A stretch of DNA of 64,000 nt from Streptomyces sp. f51. GTDB taxonomy: Bacteria; Actinomycetota; Actinomycetes; Streptomycetales; Streptomycetaceae. The stretch covers positions 5,117,001 to 5,181,000 of the forward strand of contig NZ_CP149798.1 of assembly GCF_037940415.1 (NCBI RefSeq). The letters run 5' to 3'. Positions 37,001-45,438 of the stretch are shown here, one piece after another. Both the position numbers and the translations under genes were made by a program. Below the pieces are notes generated by a model, which made no database searches, was not told the origin of the DNA, and saw nothing but the letters and a program-made list of their open reading frames with translations. Positions within the stretch are counted from its first letter, which is position 1; each line of letters starts with the position of its first letter.

Positions 37001-37888
37001 CGTCTTCGACGCGGCTTCCTTGGCCTCGCTGAGGACCTTGTCCGCCTCGGCCTGGGCCTCGCGCAGCGCCGTCTCGGCGGCGCTCATCCGCTGCTCGGCG
37101 GCCCGGCTCAGCTCGGTGGCCTGACGGCGGGCGTTGTCCGATTCGCTCGCCGTGGAGCTGCGCAGCTGCTCGGCGTGGTCGGTGGCCTCCTGCGCCTGCG
37201 TGGAGGCGGCGTTCAGCAGGCGTTCGGCGTCCGTGCGGGCACGGCGCAGCAGCGCCTCGGCCTCCGCGCGGGCGGCCTCGGCGTCGGTGGTGAGCCGCTG
37301 GCGCGCCTCGGCGGCGACCCGTTCGGCCTCCGCGCGGGCGGCGGCGAGCGCCTGCTCGGCCTCGGCGCGCGACTCGTCCACCAGGCGGCGGGCCTGGGAC
37401 TCGGAGCGGGCGCGCAGCTGCTCGGCCCACGCCACGTTCTCGTTGACGTGCGACTCGACGGTCTGGCGGCGTTCCGCCAGTTCCTGGTCGAGCTGCTGAC
37501 GCCGGGTGACGGCCTCCTGGTGCAGTTCCGCCTGGAGGCGGGCCGAGTGCTCGGCGTGCTCCTGGAGGAGACGCTGGGTCTGCGCCCGCGCCTGGCTGAT
37601 CTCGCGCTCGGCGTCGACGCGCAGCTGGTCGGCCTGCATCTGGGCATTGCGGAGCATCTGCTCGGCCTGATAGCCGATGTCGGACCCGTCGTAGGCAGGA
37701 CGGGTCGCCAGACTGCGGCGCGCCTCGTGCAGCTTGGCGCGCAGCACCTCGACCTGATAGCCGCGGTCCTCGGCGTGCTGGACGGCCTTCTCCCGCTCGG
37801 TCTTCAGCCGTTCCATCTCGGCCTCGAACCGAGAGAGGTGGTCGACGTCAGCCGCCGGCTCTCGCTCCTGGCGTTCGTAGCCCCGCAC
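34040..37888 (-). CDS. scy: Polarity scaffold protein Scy
   Basis: A 1282-residue, almost entirely coiled-coil protein that organises the tip-organising complex with DivIVA, FilP and ParA in Streptomyces. The N-terminus (MRGYERQEREPAADVDHLSRFEAEMERLKTEREKAVQHAEDRGYQVEVLRAKLHEA) is followed by a long array of degenerate repeats built on AEAERIRTEA-like units, in the family's non-canonical 51-residue (hendecad) periodicity. The length is close to S. coelicolor Scy. The GTG start at 37888 follows a purine-rich GGACGGATGGGA. Low-complexity composition opens long antisense frames, which are not genes. The end RRREDINTEISRVQDVLEALESFEAP echoes the end of FilP. Confidence 0.95.
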   Translation of the reverse strand: MRGYERQEREPAADVDHLSRFEAEMERLKTEREKAVQHAEDRGYQVEVLRAKLHEARRSLATRPAYDGSDIGYQAEQMLRNAQMQADQLRVDAEREISQARAQTQRLLQEHAEHSARLQAELHQEAVTRRQQLDQELAERRQTVESHVNENVAWAEQLRARSESQARRLVDESRAEAEQALAAARAEAERVAAEARQRLTTDAEAARAEAEALLRRARTDAERLLNAASTQAQEATDHAEQLRSSTASESDNARRQATELSRAAEQRMSAAETALREAQAEADKVLSEAKEAASKTIASAESVNEQRTRTAKEQIARLVSEANQEAETTKSEAEQIVADARSKAETIVAEAEESARSLTAEETASQLAKAARTAEDVLNKASEEAKRTTRAAAEEAERIRTEAETEADRLRAEAHDIAEQLKGTAKDDTKEYRAKTVELQEEARRLRGDAEQLRSDAVAEGERIRAEARREAVQQIEEGARTAEELLGKAKADADELRQAATADSEKVRTEAIERATALRRQAEETLERTRAEADRHRADAEERAETIVADAERVAERQREETERAIEARQAEAAEGLARLHTEAEERLASAEQALTDARAEAERIRREASEEIDRLRSESAERIRTLQEQAATEADRLRDEAAADASASRAEGEAIAVRLRSEAAAEAERLKTEAQDSADRVRSEAQAAAERLAAEGAETLAAAQEEAARRRREAEETLGSARQEADQERERAREQSEELLASARKRVEEAQTEAVRLVEEADRRATEMVSNAEQTAQQVRDSVAGLHESAQEEITGLRSAAEHAADRTRTEAQEEADRVRADAYAERERAGEDAARLRREANEEREAATALAERTVAEAIAEAERMRSDASEHAQRVRTEVSDAIANADQDAARTRADAREDANRMRSDAAAQVDTLITEATAEAERLGIETAAEAERVRAEAVAKAEKLISDATGDAERLRAEAAEAVGSAQQHSERIRTEAERFKVRATEEGERRTAAAREEAERLLDEARQEANKKRSEAAEQVDTLITETASEADKLLAEAQQSAQKTTADAESQADTMVGVARGEAERLVSEATVEGNTLVERARTDADELLVGARRDATAIRERAEELRDRVTSEIEDLHERARRESSEAMKNAGDRCDALIKAAEEQLAEAEAKAKDLVAEANSEASKVRIAAVRKAEGLLKEAELKKSSLVSEAEKIRSEAIQEAKAAVEEGKRDLEVLVRRREDINTEISRVQDVLEALESFEAPAGAKDGGVKAGAAAGAARSGGKTSES

Positions 37889-38129
37889 TGCGCGGTCCCA
37901 TCCGTCCCCTGGTCATGTAATTCCGAACGAGCACCGTTCTTCGGCCGAACGGGGCCCCCGGGGAATGGTGTCAGATCAACGGCGGAGCACGGGCTGCTGC
38001 CCCGACGCTCGCCCCCCGAAACCTGGACCCCGGCCCTTGGTCCCGCTCGCCGGAAGGCGCCGGGACCACGGCCGTCCCCCGCGAAAGGCGACGGCCGAGC
38101 CCAACCCTACCGGCCCAGATATACGGAGG

Positions 38130-38570
38130 TCAGTGCTCAGGTGACTCAACCGCCGCCGAAGTGACCAGTTCTGTCAGTACTCCGTGGCAATCCTTGGGGT
38201 GCAGGAAGGTGATCCGGGACCCCATGGACCCGGTCCTCGGCTCGTCGTAGAGCACTCGGACGCCCTTGCTCCGGATGTCCGCGGCGTCCGCGTCGACGTC
38301 CGCGGTGCCGAAGGCGATGTGGTGCACGCCCTCGCCGTTCTTGGCCAGCCACTTGCCCACGGCGGAGTCCTCGCGGGTGGGTTCCAGCAGCTGGAGGTAG
38401 GAGGCGCCGCCGTCGGACGTCTCGTTGATCTTGAGCATGGCCTCCCGGACACCCTGCTCCTCGTTGACCTCGGAGTGGAAGACTTCGAAGCCGTACGTCG
38501 CACGGTAGAACTCGACAGTCGTGTCGAGGTCGAAACAGGCGATCCCGATGTGGTCGATTCGCGTCAGCAT
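38130..38570 (-). CDS. mce: Methylmalonyl-CoA epimerase
   Basis: A 146-residue vicinal-oxygen-chelate protein that interconverts (2R)- and (2S)-methylmalonyl-CoA. The four metal ligands match the family: H7 (IDHIGIA), Q60 (YLQLLEP), H84 (VHHIAF) and E134 (LTELV). It feeds methylmalonyl-CoA mutase and polyketide extender supply. It is divergent from the thiolase gene, with 147 bases between them, and lies upstream of scy on the same strand at 241 bases, so read-through into scy is possible but not shown. Confidence 0.96.
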   Translation of the reverse strand: MLTRIDHIGIACFDLDTTVEFYRATYGFEVFHSEVNEEQGVREAMLKINETSDGGASYLQLLEPTREDSAVGKWLAKNGEGVHHIAFGTADVDADAADIRSKGVRVLYDEPRTGSMGSRITFLHPKDCHGVLTELVTSAAVESPEH

Positions 38571-38717
38571 GGAGTCAGTGCAGCGCTCCCGGCGTGGTTA
38601 CGCAACGTGCGCGCGATCACACTGCGGGCCGGATGACGGGTGGCCTACCGCTCAGTACATTCTCAGTAAACCCTCGTTCACTCCTCGGCTGTGCAGCCGG
38701 TAAGGGGATCGCACCTC

Positions 38718-39920
38718 ATGTCTGGAACGAACAGCAACACCTCGGTGATCGTCGCGGGCGCCCGAACGCCCATGGGACGACTGCTGGGCTCGCTGAAGTC
38801 CTTCTCCGGGGCCGACCTCGGCGGCTTCGCGATCAAGGCCGCCCTCGACCGCGCGGGCATCGGCGGCGACCAGGTGCAGTACGTGATCATGGGCCAGGTG
38901 CTCCAGGCCGGGGCGGGGCAGATCCCGGCACGCCAGGCCGCCGTCAAGGCGGGCATCCCCATGAACGTCCCGGCCCTGACCATCAACAAGGTGTGTCTCT
39001 CCGGCCTCGACGCCATCGCCCTCGCCGACCAGCTGATCCGCGCCGGCGAGTTCGACATCGTGGTCGCCGGCGGCCAGGAGTCCATGACGAACGCGCCCCA
39101 CCTGCTCCCGAAGTCCCGCGAGGGCTTCAAGTACGGCGCCATCGAGATGCTCGACGCCATGGCCTACGACGGTCTGACGGACGCCTTCGAGAACATCGCC
39201 ATGGGCGAGTCGACGGAGAAGCACAACACCCGCCTCGGCATCCAGCGTCCCGTGCAGGACGAGATCGCCGCGCTCTCCCACCAGCGCGCCGCCGCCGCCC
39301 AGAAGAACGGCCTCTTCGAGGCGGAGATCACACCCGTGGAGATCCCGCAGCGCAAGGGCGAGCCGGTCGTCTTCAGCAAGGACGAGGGCATCCGCGCCGA
39401 GACGACCGCCGAGTCCCTCGGCAAGCTGCGTCCCGCCTTCGCCAAGGACGGCACCATCACCGCGGGCAGCGCCTCCCAGATCTCGGACGGCGCCGCCGCC
39501 GTGGTCGTGATGAGCAAGGCCAAGGCGCTGGAGCTCGGTCTGGAGTGGATCGCGGAGATCGGCGCCCACGGCAACGTGGCCGGCCCCGACAACTCGCTCC
39601 AGTCGCAGCCCTCGAACGCGATCCTGCACGCCCTCAAGAAGGAGGGCCTGGGGGTCGAGGACCTCGACCTGATCGAGATCAACGAGGCCTTCGCGGCGGT
39701 CGCTGTCCAGTCAATGAAGGACCTCGGGGTGTCCACGGAAAAGGTGAACGTCAACGGCGGCGCCATCGCCCTCGGCCACCCGATCGGCATGTCCGGCGCC
39801 CGCCTGGTGCTGCACCTGGCCCTCGAACTGAAGCGGCGCGGCGGCGGCGTCGGCGCGGCCGCCCTGTGCGGCGGCGGCGGCCAGGGCGACGCCCTGATCG
39901 TGCGGGTGGCCAAGGCCTGA
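38718..39920 (+). CDS. Acetyl-CoA C-acetyltransferase (thiolase)
   Basis: A 400-residue biosynthetic-type thiolase that condenses two acetyl-CoA to acetoacetyl-CoA or the reverse. The catalytic triad is complete: C93 in NKVCLSGLDAI, H354 in ALGHPIGMSGAR and C384 in ALCGGGGQG. AAGGGGA at 38702-38708 precedes ATG 38718; the longer overlapping plus-strand frame is a shadow. Its product is the substrate of the dehydrogenase at 18.7 kb. meaB follows after 40 bases, so the two are likely co-transcribed. Confidence 0.96.
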   Translation: MSGTNSNTSVIVAGARTPMGRLLGSLKSFSGADLGGFAIKAALDRAGIGGDQVQYVIMGQVLQAGAGQIPARQAAVKAGIPMNVPALTINKVCLSGLDAIALADQLIRAGEFDIVVAGGQESMTNAPHLLPKSREGFKYGAIEMLDAMAYDGLTDAFENIAMGESTEKHNTRLGIQRPVQDEIAALSHQRAAAAQKNGLFEAEITPVEIPQRKGEPVVFSKDEGIRAETTAESLGKLRPAFAKDGTITAGSASQISDGAAAVVVMSKAKALELGLEWIAEIGAHGNVAGPDNSLQSQPSNAILHALKKEGLGVEDLDLIEINEAFAAVAVQSMKDLGVSTEKVNVNGGAIALGHPIGMSGARLVLHLALELKRRGGGVGAAALCGGGGQGDALIVRVAKA

Positions 39921-39960
39921 CCCGCTTTCGCACGACCGACCTCTCGTGAACGGAGCTGTG

Positions 39961-40917
39961 ATGCAGGACGTCTCCTCGCTGGTGACCCAGGCCAGGGAAG
40001 GGCGGCCGCGGGCGGTGGCCCGGCTGATCTCCCTCGTGGAGGGAGCGGCACCGCAGCTCCGTGAGGTCATGGCGGCGCTGGCCCCGCTGGCCGGCAACGC
40101 GTACGTGGTGGGGCTCACCGGTTCGCCCGGCGTCGGCAAGTCGACGTCGACGTCGGCGCTGGTGACTGCCTACCGCCGGCAGGGCAAGCGGGTCGGCGTC
40201 CTCGCCGTCGACCCGTCCTCGCCGTTCTCCGGCGGCGCCCTGCTCGGCGACCGCGTCCGCATGTCCGACCACGCCTCGGACCCGGGCGTCTACATCCGCT
40301 CGATGGCCACGCGCGGGCACCTCGGCGGCCTCGCCTGGTCGGCCCCCCAGGCGATCCGCGTCCTGGACGCGGCGGGCTGCGACGTGATCCTGGTCGAGAC
40401 GGTGGGCGTCGGCCAGTCGGAGGTGGAGATCGCCTCCCAGGCGGACACCTCCGTCGTCCTCCTCGCCCCCGGCATGGGCGACGGCATCCAGGCGGCCAAG
40501 GCGGGAATCCTGGAGATCGGCGACGTGTACGTCGTCAACAAGGCCGACCGCGACGGCGCCGACGCCACCGCCCGCGAGCTGAACCACATGCTCAGCCTCG
40601 GCGAGTCCCGCGGCCCGGGGGACTGGCGGCCGCCGATCGTCAAGACCGTCGCCGCGCGCGGCGAGGGCATCGACGAGGTCGTCGAGGCCCTGGAGAAGCA
40701 CCGGGCGTGGATGGAGGAGCGCGGCGTCCTGGCCGAGCGCCGGCTCGCGCGGGCGTCCCAGGAGGTCGAGACGATCGCCGTCACCGCGCTGCGCCGCCGC
40801 ATCGGCGACCTCCACGGCGACCGCCGCCTGAGCGCCCTCGCGGAACGCATCGTCGCGGGCGAACTCGACCCGTACGAGGCCGCGGACACCCTGATCGAGG
40901 GCCTGAAGGAAACCTGA
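39961..40917 (+). CDS. meaB: Methylmalonyl-CoA/isobutyryl-CoA mutase-associated GTPase MeaB
   Basis: A 318-residue G3E-family GTPase that gates cofactor loading and protects B12-dependent acyl-CoA mutases. Walker A is GSPGVGKS (residues 54-61), the Mg/switch region is VDPSSPFSGGALLGDRVRM, G3 is VETVGVGQSE, and the base-specificity motif is NKAD. The C-terminal dimerisation arm is present. ATG 39961 has GGAG at 39952-39955; GTG 39946 has no ribosome site. Its probable clients include IcmA, 14 kb downstream, and methylmalonyl-CoA mutase elsewhere. Confidence 0.95.
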   Translation: MQDVSSLVTQAREGRPRAVARLISLVEGAAPQLREVMAALAPLAGNAYVVGLTGSPGVGKSTSTSALVTAYRRQGKRVGVLAVDPSSPFSGGALLGDRVRMSDHASDPGVYIRSMATRGHLGGLAWSAPQAIRVLDAAGCDVILVETVGVGQSEVEIASQADTSVVLLAPGMGDGIQAAKAGILEIGDVYVVNKADRDGADATARELNHMLSLGESRGPGDWRPPIVKTVAARGEGIDEVVEALEKHRAWMEERGVLAERRLARASQEVETIAVTALRRRIGDLHGDRRLSALAERIVAGELDPYEAADTLIEGLKET

Positions 40918-41231
40918 CCCGCCGTGCGCGTCCCGGCCCGCCCCCGGCGCGCCGGGGCGCGGCGCGTCGCGCCCGCACCGCACCGGTGCGCGCCGCGGGA
41001 CGGCACGCCCCTCCGGAGACGGCTCGACGTGCCGGGGTGCGCACCCGGCGAGGTGCGCCCGGTGCTCGTAAAGGCCTGGCCGACCGCCGGGCACCGCTGT
41101 TACGTTGACGGCATGTTCCTCCTCCTGGCATAGGGCCCGCCCAGGCCCGCGACGTGAACGCAGCACCGTGGCTGTGGCGTCGCGGCACTCAGGCGACCCC
41201 TGTCCCGCCTCGCTGTTGAGGAACTCCACCC
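40918..41231 (+). other. Intergenic region before the MFS exporter, with a possible 6-codon ORF
   Basis: A 314-base region with no normal gene. It is GC-rich to about 41090, then has a TTACGTT patch at 41100-41106. A six-codon ORF (MFLLLA) lies at 41113-41133 without a ribosome site; if transcription starts at its ATG it would be a leaderless leader peptide, but this is weak. The MFS start at 41232 has a GAGGA-type site. Confidence 0.4.
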
Positions 41232-42506
41232 ATGTCTGCGTCGTCCTCGCGGCCGTCCTACGCCGCGCTCCTCCGCGTTCCCCATGCCCGCCGCACCTTC
41301 CTGGCGGCCATGACCGGCCGTCTCTCGTACGGCCTCGTCTCCCTGGCCATGATGCTCACCACCACCCGCGCCACCGGCTCGTACGCCGTGGCCGGCACGG
41401 TCATGGCGCTGTTCGGCGCGATGAGCGTGTTCCTGTCGCCCGCGCGGGCGGCCCTGATCGACCGGTACGGCGCCCGCCGCGCCCTGATCCCCATGGCCTC
41501 GCTCTACGCGGGCCTGCTCACCCTGTTCGCGGTCACCGCCTGGCGGCCCGGCGCACCCGTGGCGGCGATCGGCGCGGTGGCGGTCGCCGCCGGTGCCTGC
41601 ACACCCCCGCTCGGCCCCACGATGCGTGCCGTGTGGGGTGAAATGGTCCGGGACGAAAGGCTGTTGCGGCGGGCGTACAGTCTCGACGGCGTCGTGGAGG
41701 AGATCCTCTTCGTCTCCGGGCCGCTGGTCGTCGGGGCGGTCGTGCAACTGGCACCGCCCGCGGCCGCCGTCGCGCTCAGCGCCCTGCTGGTGTGGTCGGG
41801 AACCCTGGCCTTCGTCTCGTCCCCCGTCGTGGCGGGCGTCCGCCCGGCCGCCGCGCGAGCGGCACGTGGCGGGCGCCGCCGGTGGGGCGGCCGGGGTCTC
41901 GCCCGGCCCGTGGTCGTCGCCGCCGGTGTCGGTCTCTCCCTCGGCGCGGTCGACCTTCTGGTTATGGCGTTCGCCGAACAGCACCGTCACGGCGCGGGCG
42001 CGGTGGCCTGGGTGCTCGCCGCGCTCTCGCTGGGCAGCGCGCTGGGCGGTCTGCTGAACGGCGCGGTCGACTGGCGCGCGGCGCCCGAGGCCCGGCTGCC
42101 GCTGCTCGCCGGAGCCCTGGGCCTCACCCTGCTCGGAGCGGGACTCGCCGACGGCCTCGGCACCCTGGCCGTGGCCGTGGCCTGCGCCGGCTTCTTCGTG
42201 GCCCCGGCCCTGACCACGGCCTATCTGACGGCCGACGCGGCGGCCCCGCCGGGCTTCCGCACCCGGGCCGGCGCCTGGGTCAACACCGCGGTGAACGCCG
42301 GGAGTTCCGTGGGAGCCGCCGGTGCGGGCCTGCTGGTGGGCCGGCTGCCGCTCGGCCCCTGCTTCGCGGTCTCGGGGGCGGCGGCCCTGGTGGCGGCCCT
42401 GGTGTGCGTACGGAACGCACGTGCCCCGCGTCCGGATGCGGACGCGGGGCACGGTGCGGACGGCGCGTGGTCCGCGGTGACGGAGGGCGCGCAACTGCCC
42501 GGCTGA
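41232..42506 (+). CDS. MFS transporter
   Basis: A 424-residue major facilitator protein with about 12 hydrophobic segments. It opens with PHARRTFLAAMTGRLSYGLVSLAMMLTTTRATGSYAVAGTVMALFGAM, and the conserved loop between helices 2 and 3 reads LIDRYGARRALIP. It is probably a drug or metabolite exporter of the DHA1-like class; the substrate is unknown. A charged cytoplasmic tail of about 30 residues ends the protein. A MarR gene is convergent just downstream but does not share a promoter with it. Confidence 0.88.
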   Translation: MSASSSRPSYAALLRVPHARRTFLAAMTGRLSYGLVSLAMMLTTTRATGSYAVAGTVMALFGAMSVFLSPARAALIDRYGARRALIPMASLYAGLLTLFAVTAWRPGAPVAAIGAVAVAAGACTPPLGPTMRAVWGEMVRDERLLRRAYSLDGVVEEILFVSGPLVVGAVVQLAPPAAAVALSALLVWSGTLAFVSSPVVAGVRPAAARAARGGRRRWGGRGLARPVVVAAGVGLSLGAVDLLVMAFAEQHRHGAGAVAWVLAALSLGSALGGLLNGAVDWRAAPEARLPLLAGALGLTLLGAGLADGLGTLAVAVACAGFFVAPALTTAYLTADAAAPPGFRTRAGAWVNTAVNAGSSVGAAGAGLLVGRLPLGPCFAVSGAAALVAALVCVRNARAPRPDADAGHGADGAWSAVTEGAQLPG

Positions 42507-42524
42507 CGGAGGCCGTCGGGACCC

Positions 42525-42549
42525 GACCGGGGATGCGGGGGCCCCGGTC
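42525..42549. terminator. Terminator between MFS and MarR genes
   Basis: Arms GACCGGGG (42525-42532) and CCCCGGTC (42542-42549) around a 9-base loop, between convergent genes and abutting the MarR stop. Confidence 0.6.
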
Positions 42550-43026
42550 CTACGGCTTGCCGCGCTGTCCCAGCAGGTGCTCGGCGATCGGGCGCAGCGA
42601 CTTGTGCAGGTCCTCGAGCGCCTCGGGCGAGACGAGGTCGATGAAGTGCCGCCGCACGGAGGCCACATGGTGCGGCGAGACCTTCTTCATGGTCTCCATG
42701 CCGTGCTCGGTGAGGACCGCGTACAGGCCCCGCCGGTCGGACTCGCAGTTCTCGCGGCGCACCAGGTCCGCGTTCTCCATGCGCGTGATCTGGTGCGAGA
42801 GCCGGCTCTTGGACTGGAGGGTGGCGGAGGCCAGATCGCTCATCCGCATGCGATCGCCCTCCGACTCGGAGAGGTTCACCAGGATCTCGTAGTCGTTCAT
42901 CGTCAGCCCGAACGGCTGAAGGTCCCTCTCAAGCTGGTACGTCAACAGCCTGTTGACCTCCAGGTGGGTGCGCCAGGCGCACTGCTCCGCATCGGTCAGC
43001 CAGCGCGTGGCCGTCTCGGTCTCCAT
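42550..43026 (-). CDS. MarR-family transcriptional regulator
   Basis: A 158-residue winged-helix regulator. The recognition region reads MRMSDLASATLQSKSRLSHQITRMENADLVRRENCESDRRGLYAVLTEHG, with the usual DRRG wing. The N-terminal and C-terminal helices form the dimer part. The promoter side (43027-43060) is AT-rich for this genome and contains CTAAAATGTTGAAATGC, a likely -10/operator zone, though no clean palindrome was found. Target and ligand are unknown. Confidence 0.92.
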   Translation of the reverse strand: METETATRWLTDAEQCAWRTHLEVNRLLTYQLERDLQPFGLTMNDYEILVNLSESEGDRMRMSDLASATLQSKSRLSHQITRMENADLVRRENCESDRRGLYAVLTEHGMETMKKVSPHHVASVRRHFIDLVSPEALEDLHKSLRPIAEHLLGQRGKP

Positions 43027-43130
43027 GAATGAAGTCTACCTAAAATGTTGAAATGCGAACTAGTGAGGGGTTGTGTGACCGTGCGCACGTGTTCGATGTG
43101 CGTTCGACGTCACACTCCGCAGACTACCGC

Positions 43131-43931
43131 TCACAGCCCGAAGCGACGCTGGAGGTCCCCCAGCTGTCCGGGAAGGCGCGGTGCCCCGGCCTGCTGCCCG
43201 TGCTGACCGGGCACCCCTCCCGCGCCCGGCACCCCGGCCTGCTGCGGGACCGCCCCCGTGGCCTGCTCGGCCATCAGGATCTCGGTGGACTGGAGCAGCA
43301 CCGTGCCCGCCCCCACGAACTCGAACTGATGCTCCTCGCCCGAGGCTCCGCCGATGCCCGTCATCGCACGTAGACCGCCCATCACGCCGGTCATGTACCC
43401 ATGGTCGTAGTGGTGGCAGGGGGAGGGGCAGTCCGCCCATCCGACGAGGGCCTGCGGGTCCACCCGGATCGGGGGTTCCATGAACACCACCGGACCGTTG
43501 GACGCGGCCACGAACGTGCCGGTTCCGATCAGTGTCAGAAAGCCCGGCACGATCGACTGCTTGAGCGCGAGACTTGGCTGAAAAGCGAGCAAGTTGCCCG
43601 AGCGAATGGTCAGGTTGCCGTCGTCGAGGTCGTACGAATTCACGTCGAATGCCCGGTCGGCGAGCAGCATCTTGCCCGAGCCCTGTGCCACGACCCAGTC
43701 GCTCGCGTGCAGTGGCGAATGGAACGACGTGCGGACAAGTCGGTCAAGTCGACCGTGCCCGATGCCGTTGAATTCCATGGATCCGTAGTAGGCGATCATC
43801 TTGCCCTTCTGGAGGAACCACTCGCTCCCCTTGAGCTCCACGCAGAAGGTGTACTTGTTGACGTTGTCGTCGACCGGCAGCGACATCGGATCGTGGATCA
43901 CCGGGCCGCCCGGAACTCCGTACCCGCTCAC
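43131..43931 (-). CDS. AIM24 family protein, third of three
   Basis: A 266-residue beta-rich protein of the AIM24/TIGR00266 family. It has a 'K..mIAYYGSMEF' start-of-domain pattern, a GSGKMLLADRAFDVNSYDL stretch, the typical 'Gn.lLAF.PSL' core (GNLLAFQPSL), and a Gln/Gly/Pro-rich C-terminal tail of about 40 residues. Family members are trimeric beta-prisms; their bacterial role is not established. The ATG overlaps the stop of the preceding AIM24 gene by four bases, so the three genes form one coupled operon on the minus strand. Confidence 0.88.
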   Translation of the reverse strand: MSGYGVPGGPVIHDPMSLPVDDNVNKYTFCVELKGSEWFLQKGKMIAYYGSMEFNGIGHGRLDRLVRTSFHSPLHASDWVVAQGSGKMLLADRAFDVNSYDLDDGNLTIRSGNLLAFQPSLALKQSIVPGFLTLIGTGTFVAASNGPVVFMEPPIRVDPQALVGWADCPSPCHHYDHGYMTGVMGGLRAMTGIGGASGEEHQFEFVGAGTVLLQSTEILMAEQATGAVPQQAGVPGAGGVPGQHGQQAGAPRLPGQLGDLQRRFGL

Positions 43932-44578
43932 AGCTTGTCCTCCGATGCCTGGACGTACACCGAACCGCTGCCGCTCAGCTCCAGCTGGAACGCCTCGCCC
44001 GAACCGCGTCCCACCATGTCGCGCCAGCCCAGCGCGGTGGACAGCCTGTTGCGCACGTCGCCGTGGTGCGCCACGTACGCCTGCGGGTCGACGTGCACCG
44101 TCCGCTGCGGGGTGATCGGGACCTCGAAGACGCCGCCGTGCGCCATGACGGCCACGGCCCCGTGCCCCTTGAGCGTCGTCGTGAAGAGCCCCTGGCCCGT
44201 CACCTGGCCCCGCACCATGCCCATGACGCCGCCCTGCGAGCCCAGGAACATCGTGCCCTGCTGGAGCGTCCCGTCGAAGGCCAGCAGCCGGTCCGCCTCG
44301 ACGTAGAGCGTGTCCCCGGTGAGGGTGATCACATGGACGTGGTGGCCGCCGTGCCCGAAGAACACCGTGCCCGAACCCTCCACGGTCATGAGCGGCGTCG
44401 CCTCGTTGGCCAGGCGCCGGCCGATCATCGACATCACCCCGCCCTGACCACCCTGGATGTTGGGCGTGAACGACACCTCGCCCTTGTACGCGAGCATCGC
44501 GCCGCGCTGACTGAACAGCCGCTGCCCCGGCACCACCGTGGCCTCGACCATCTTGGAGTTCACCTCGCGGAACGCCAT
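43928..44578 (-). CDS. AIM24 family protein, second of three
   Basis: A 216-residue AIM24 protein: MAFREVNSKMVEATVVPGQRLFSQRGAMLAYKGEVSF, a GTVFFGHGGHHVHVITLTGDTLYVEADRLLAFDG core and a GQGLFTTTLKGHGAVAVM strand pair. ATG 44578 is used because GGGGGA lies before it and the N-terminus aligns with its neighbours; the frame is open to 44611 without similarity. It starts one base after the stop of the first AIM24 gene. There is no signal peptide, so it is probably cytoplasmic or peripheral. Confidence 0.88.
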   Translation of the reverse strand: MAFREVNSKMVEATVVPGQRLFSQRGAMLAYKGEVSFTPNIQGGQGGVMSMIGRRLANEATPLMTVEGSGTVFFGHGGHHVHVITLTGDTLYVEADRLLAFDGTLQQGTMFLGSQGGVMGMVRGQVTGQGLFTTTLKGHGAVAVMAHGGVFEVPITPQRTVHVDPQAYVAHHGDVRNRLSTALGWRDMVGRGSGEAFQLELSGSGSVYVQASEDKL

Positions 44579-44579
44579 C

Positions 44580-45218
44580 TCACACATCCCCCGCGATCGT
44601 GTTGCGCTCACTGGGCTGGACGTAGACCAGTCCGTCGCCCTCGAAGCGCATCTGGAACGCCTCGCCGCCGCCCTCGCCCAGCAGCGTGCGGAACGTCACA
44701 CCCGACTGGAGCGACTGCCGCACATTGCCCTGATGGGCGATGTAGGCGCCCGGGTCGACCGTCAGCGGGTACTGCGCGCTGACCCGCAGCACCACCGCGG
44801 GCCCGTCCGAGGTGATCGCCGCCTGGCCGTGGCCCTCGACGGTGGTCGTGAACAGACCGTTGCCCTGCGAGGCGCCGCGCAGCCCCGTGAACGTCGTGCC
44901 CGTGCGCAGGCCGGTGTCCGTGGCGAGCAGATTGCTCGACTCCACGTAGAGCTTGTCCCCCTGGAGGGACACCAGGTTGATCTCCGAGGCCCGGTCCGCG
45001 AACCAGCAGGTGCCGTGCCCCTTCACCTCCATCACCGTCATCTGCTCGCCGGTGAGACGCCGGGTCACCATCCCCCGCAGCCCCTCACCGCCCCCGCTCA
45101 GCTTCTTGAAGGCCATCTGCCCGTCGTACGCGACCATGGAGCCGTTCTTCGCCTTCACGGCGTCCCCGGTCATGTCGACGGCCAGCACCTTGCTGCCCTG
45201 AAGTCGAAACATCGCCAC
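44580..45218 (-). CDS. AIM24 family protein, first of three
   Basis: A 212-residue AIM24 protein that opens the operon: MFRLQGSKVLAVDMTGDAVKAKNGSMVAYDGQMAFKKLSGGGEGLRGMVTRRLTGE, then GDKLYVESSNLLATDTGL and GNGLFTTTVEGHGQAAI. GTG 45218 and ATG 45212 are both possible; neither has a strong ribosome site. It is about as long as the second copy and shares its core pattern, so the three look like an old tandem expansion. The 220-base gap upstream is divergent from the DUF3817 gene. Confidence 0.88.
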   Translation of the reverse strand: MAMFRLQGSKVLAVDMTGDAVKAKNGSMVAYDGQMAFKKLSGGGEGLRGMVTRRLTGEQMTVMEVKGHGTCWFADRASEINLVSLQGDKLYVESSNLLATDTGLRTGTTFTGLRGASQGNGLFTTTVEGHGQAAITSDGPAVVLRVSAQYPLTVDPGAYIAHQGNVRQSLQSGVTFRTLLGEGGGEAFQMRFEGDGLVYVQPSERNTIAGDV

Positions 45219-45438
45219 GGTGCGAAGGTAACCGCACCGCCGGTCGGCGGACAGGGCTCATGGGTGGATCCGTCCCCGATCCGTCCCCTAGGGGTTCCTC
45301 CGCCGGAGGGTCCGTCCGGCGCCGTCCGGGCCCCGGACCCGGGATCGCCTCCGCCGGATGCCACAATGGCCGGGACGCTTGTGCGTGCGTTCACAAGGAA
45401 GCGTTCCCCCCGACAGCGAATCCCACCGAAGGTGACCC

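Noticed and set aside
33998..38164. 1388-codon open frame on the plus strand opposite scy
   Set aside because: It is the antisense shadow of the repetitive, GC-rich scy gene. Its Leu/Gly/Arg-rich translation resembles no protein, and Scy on the other strand is clear.
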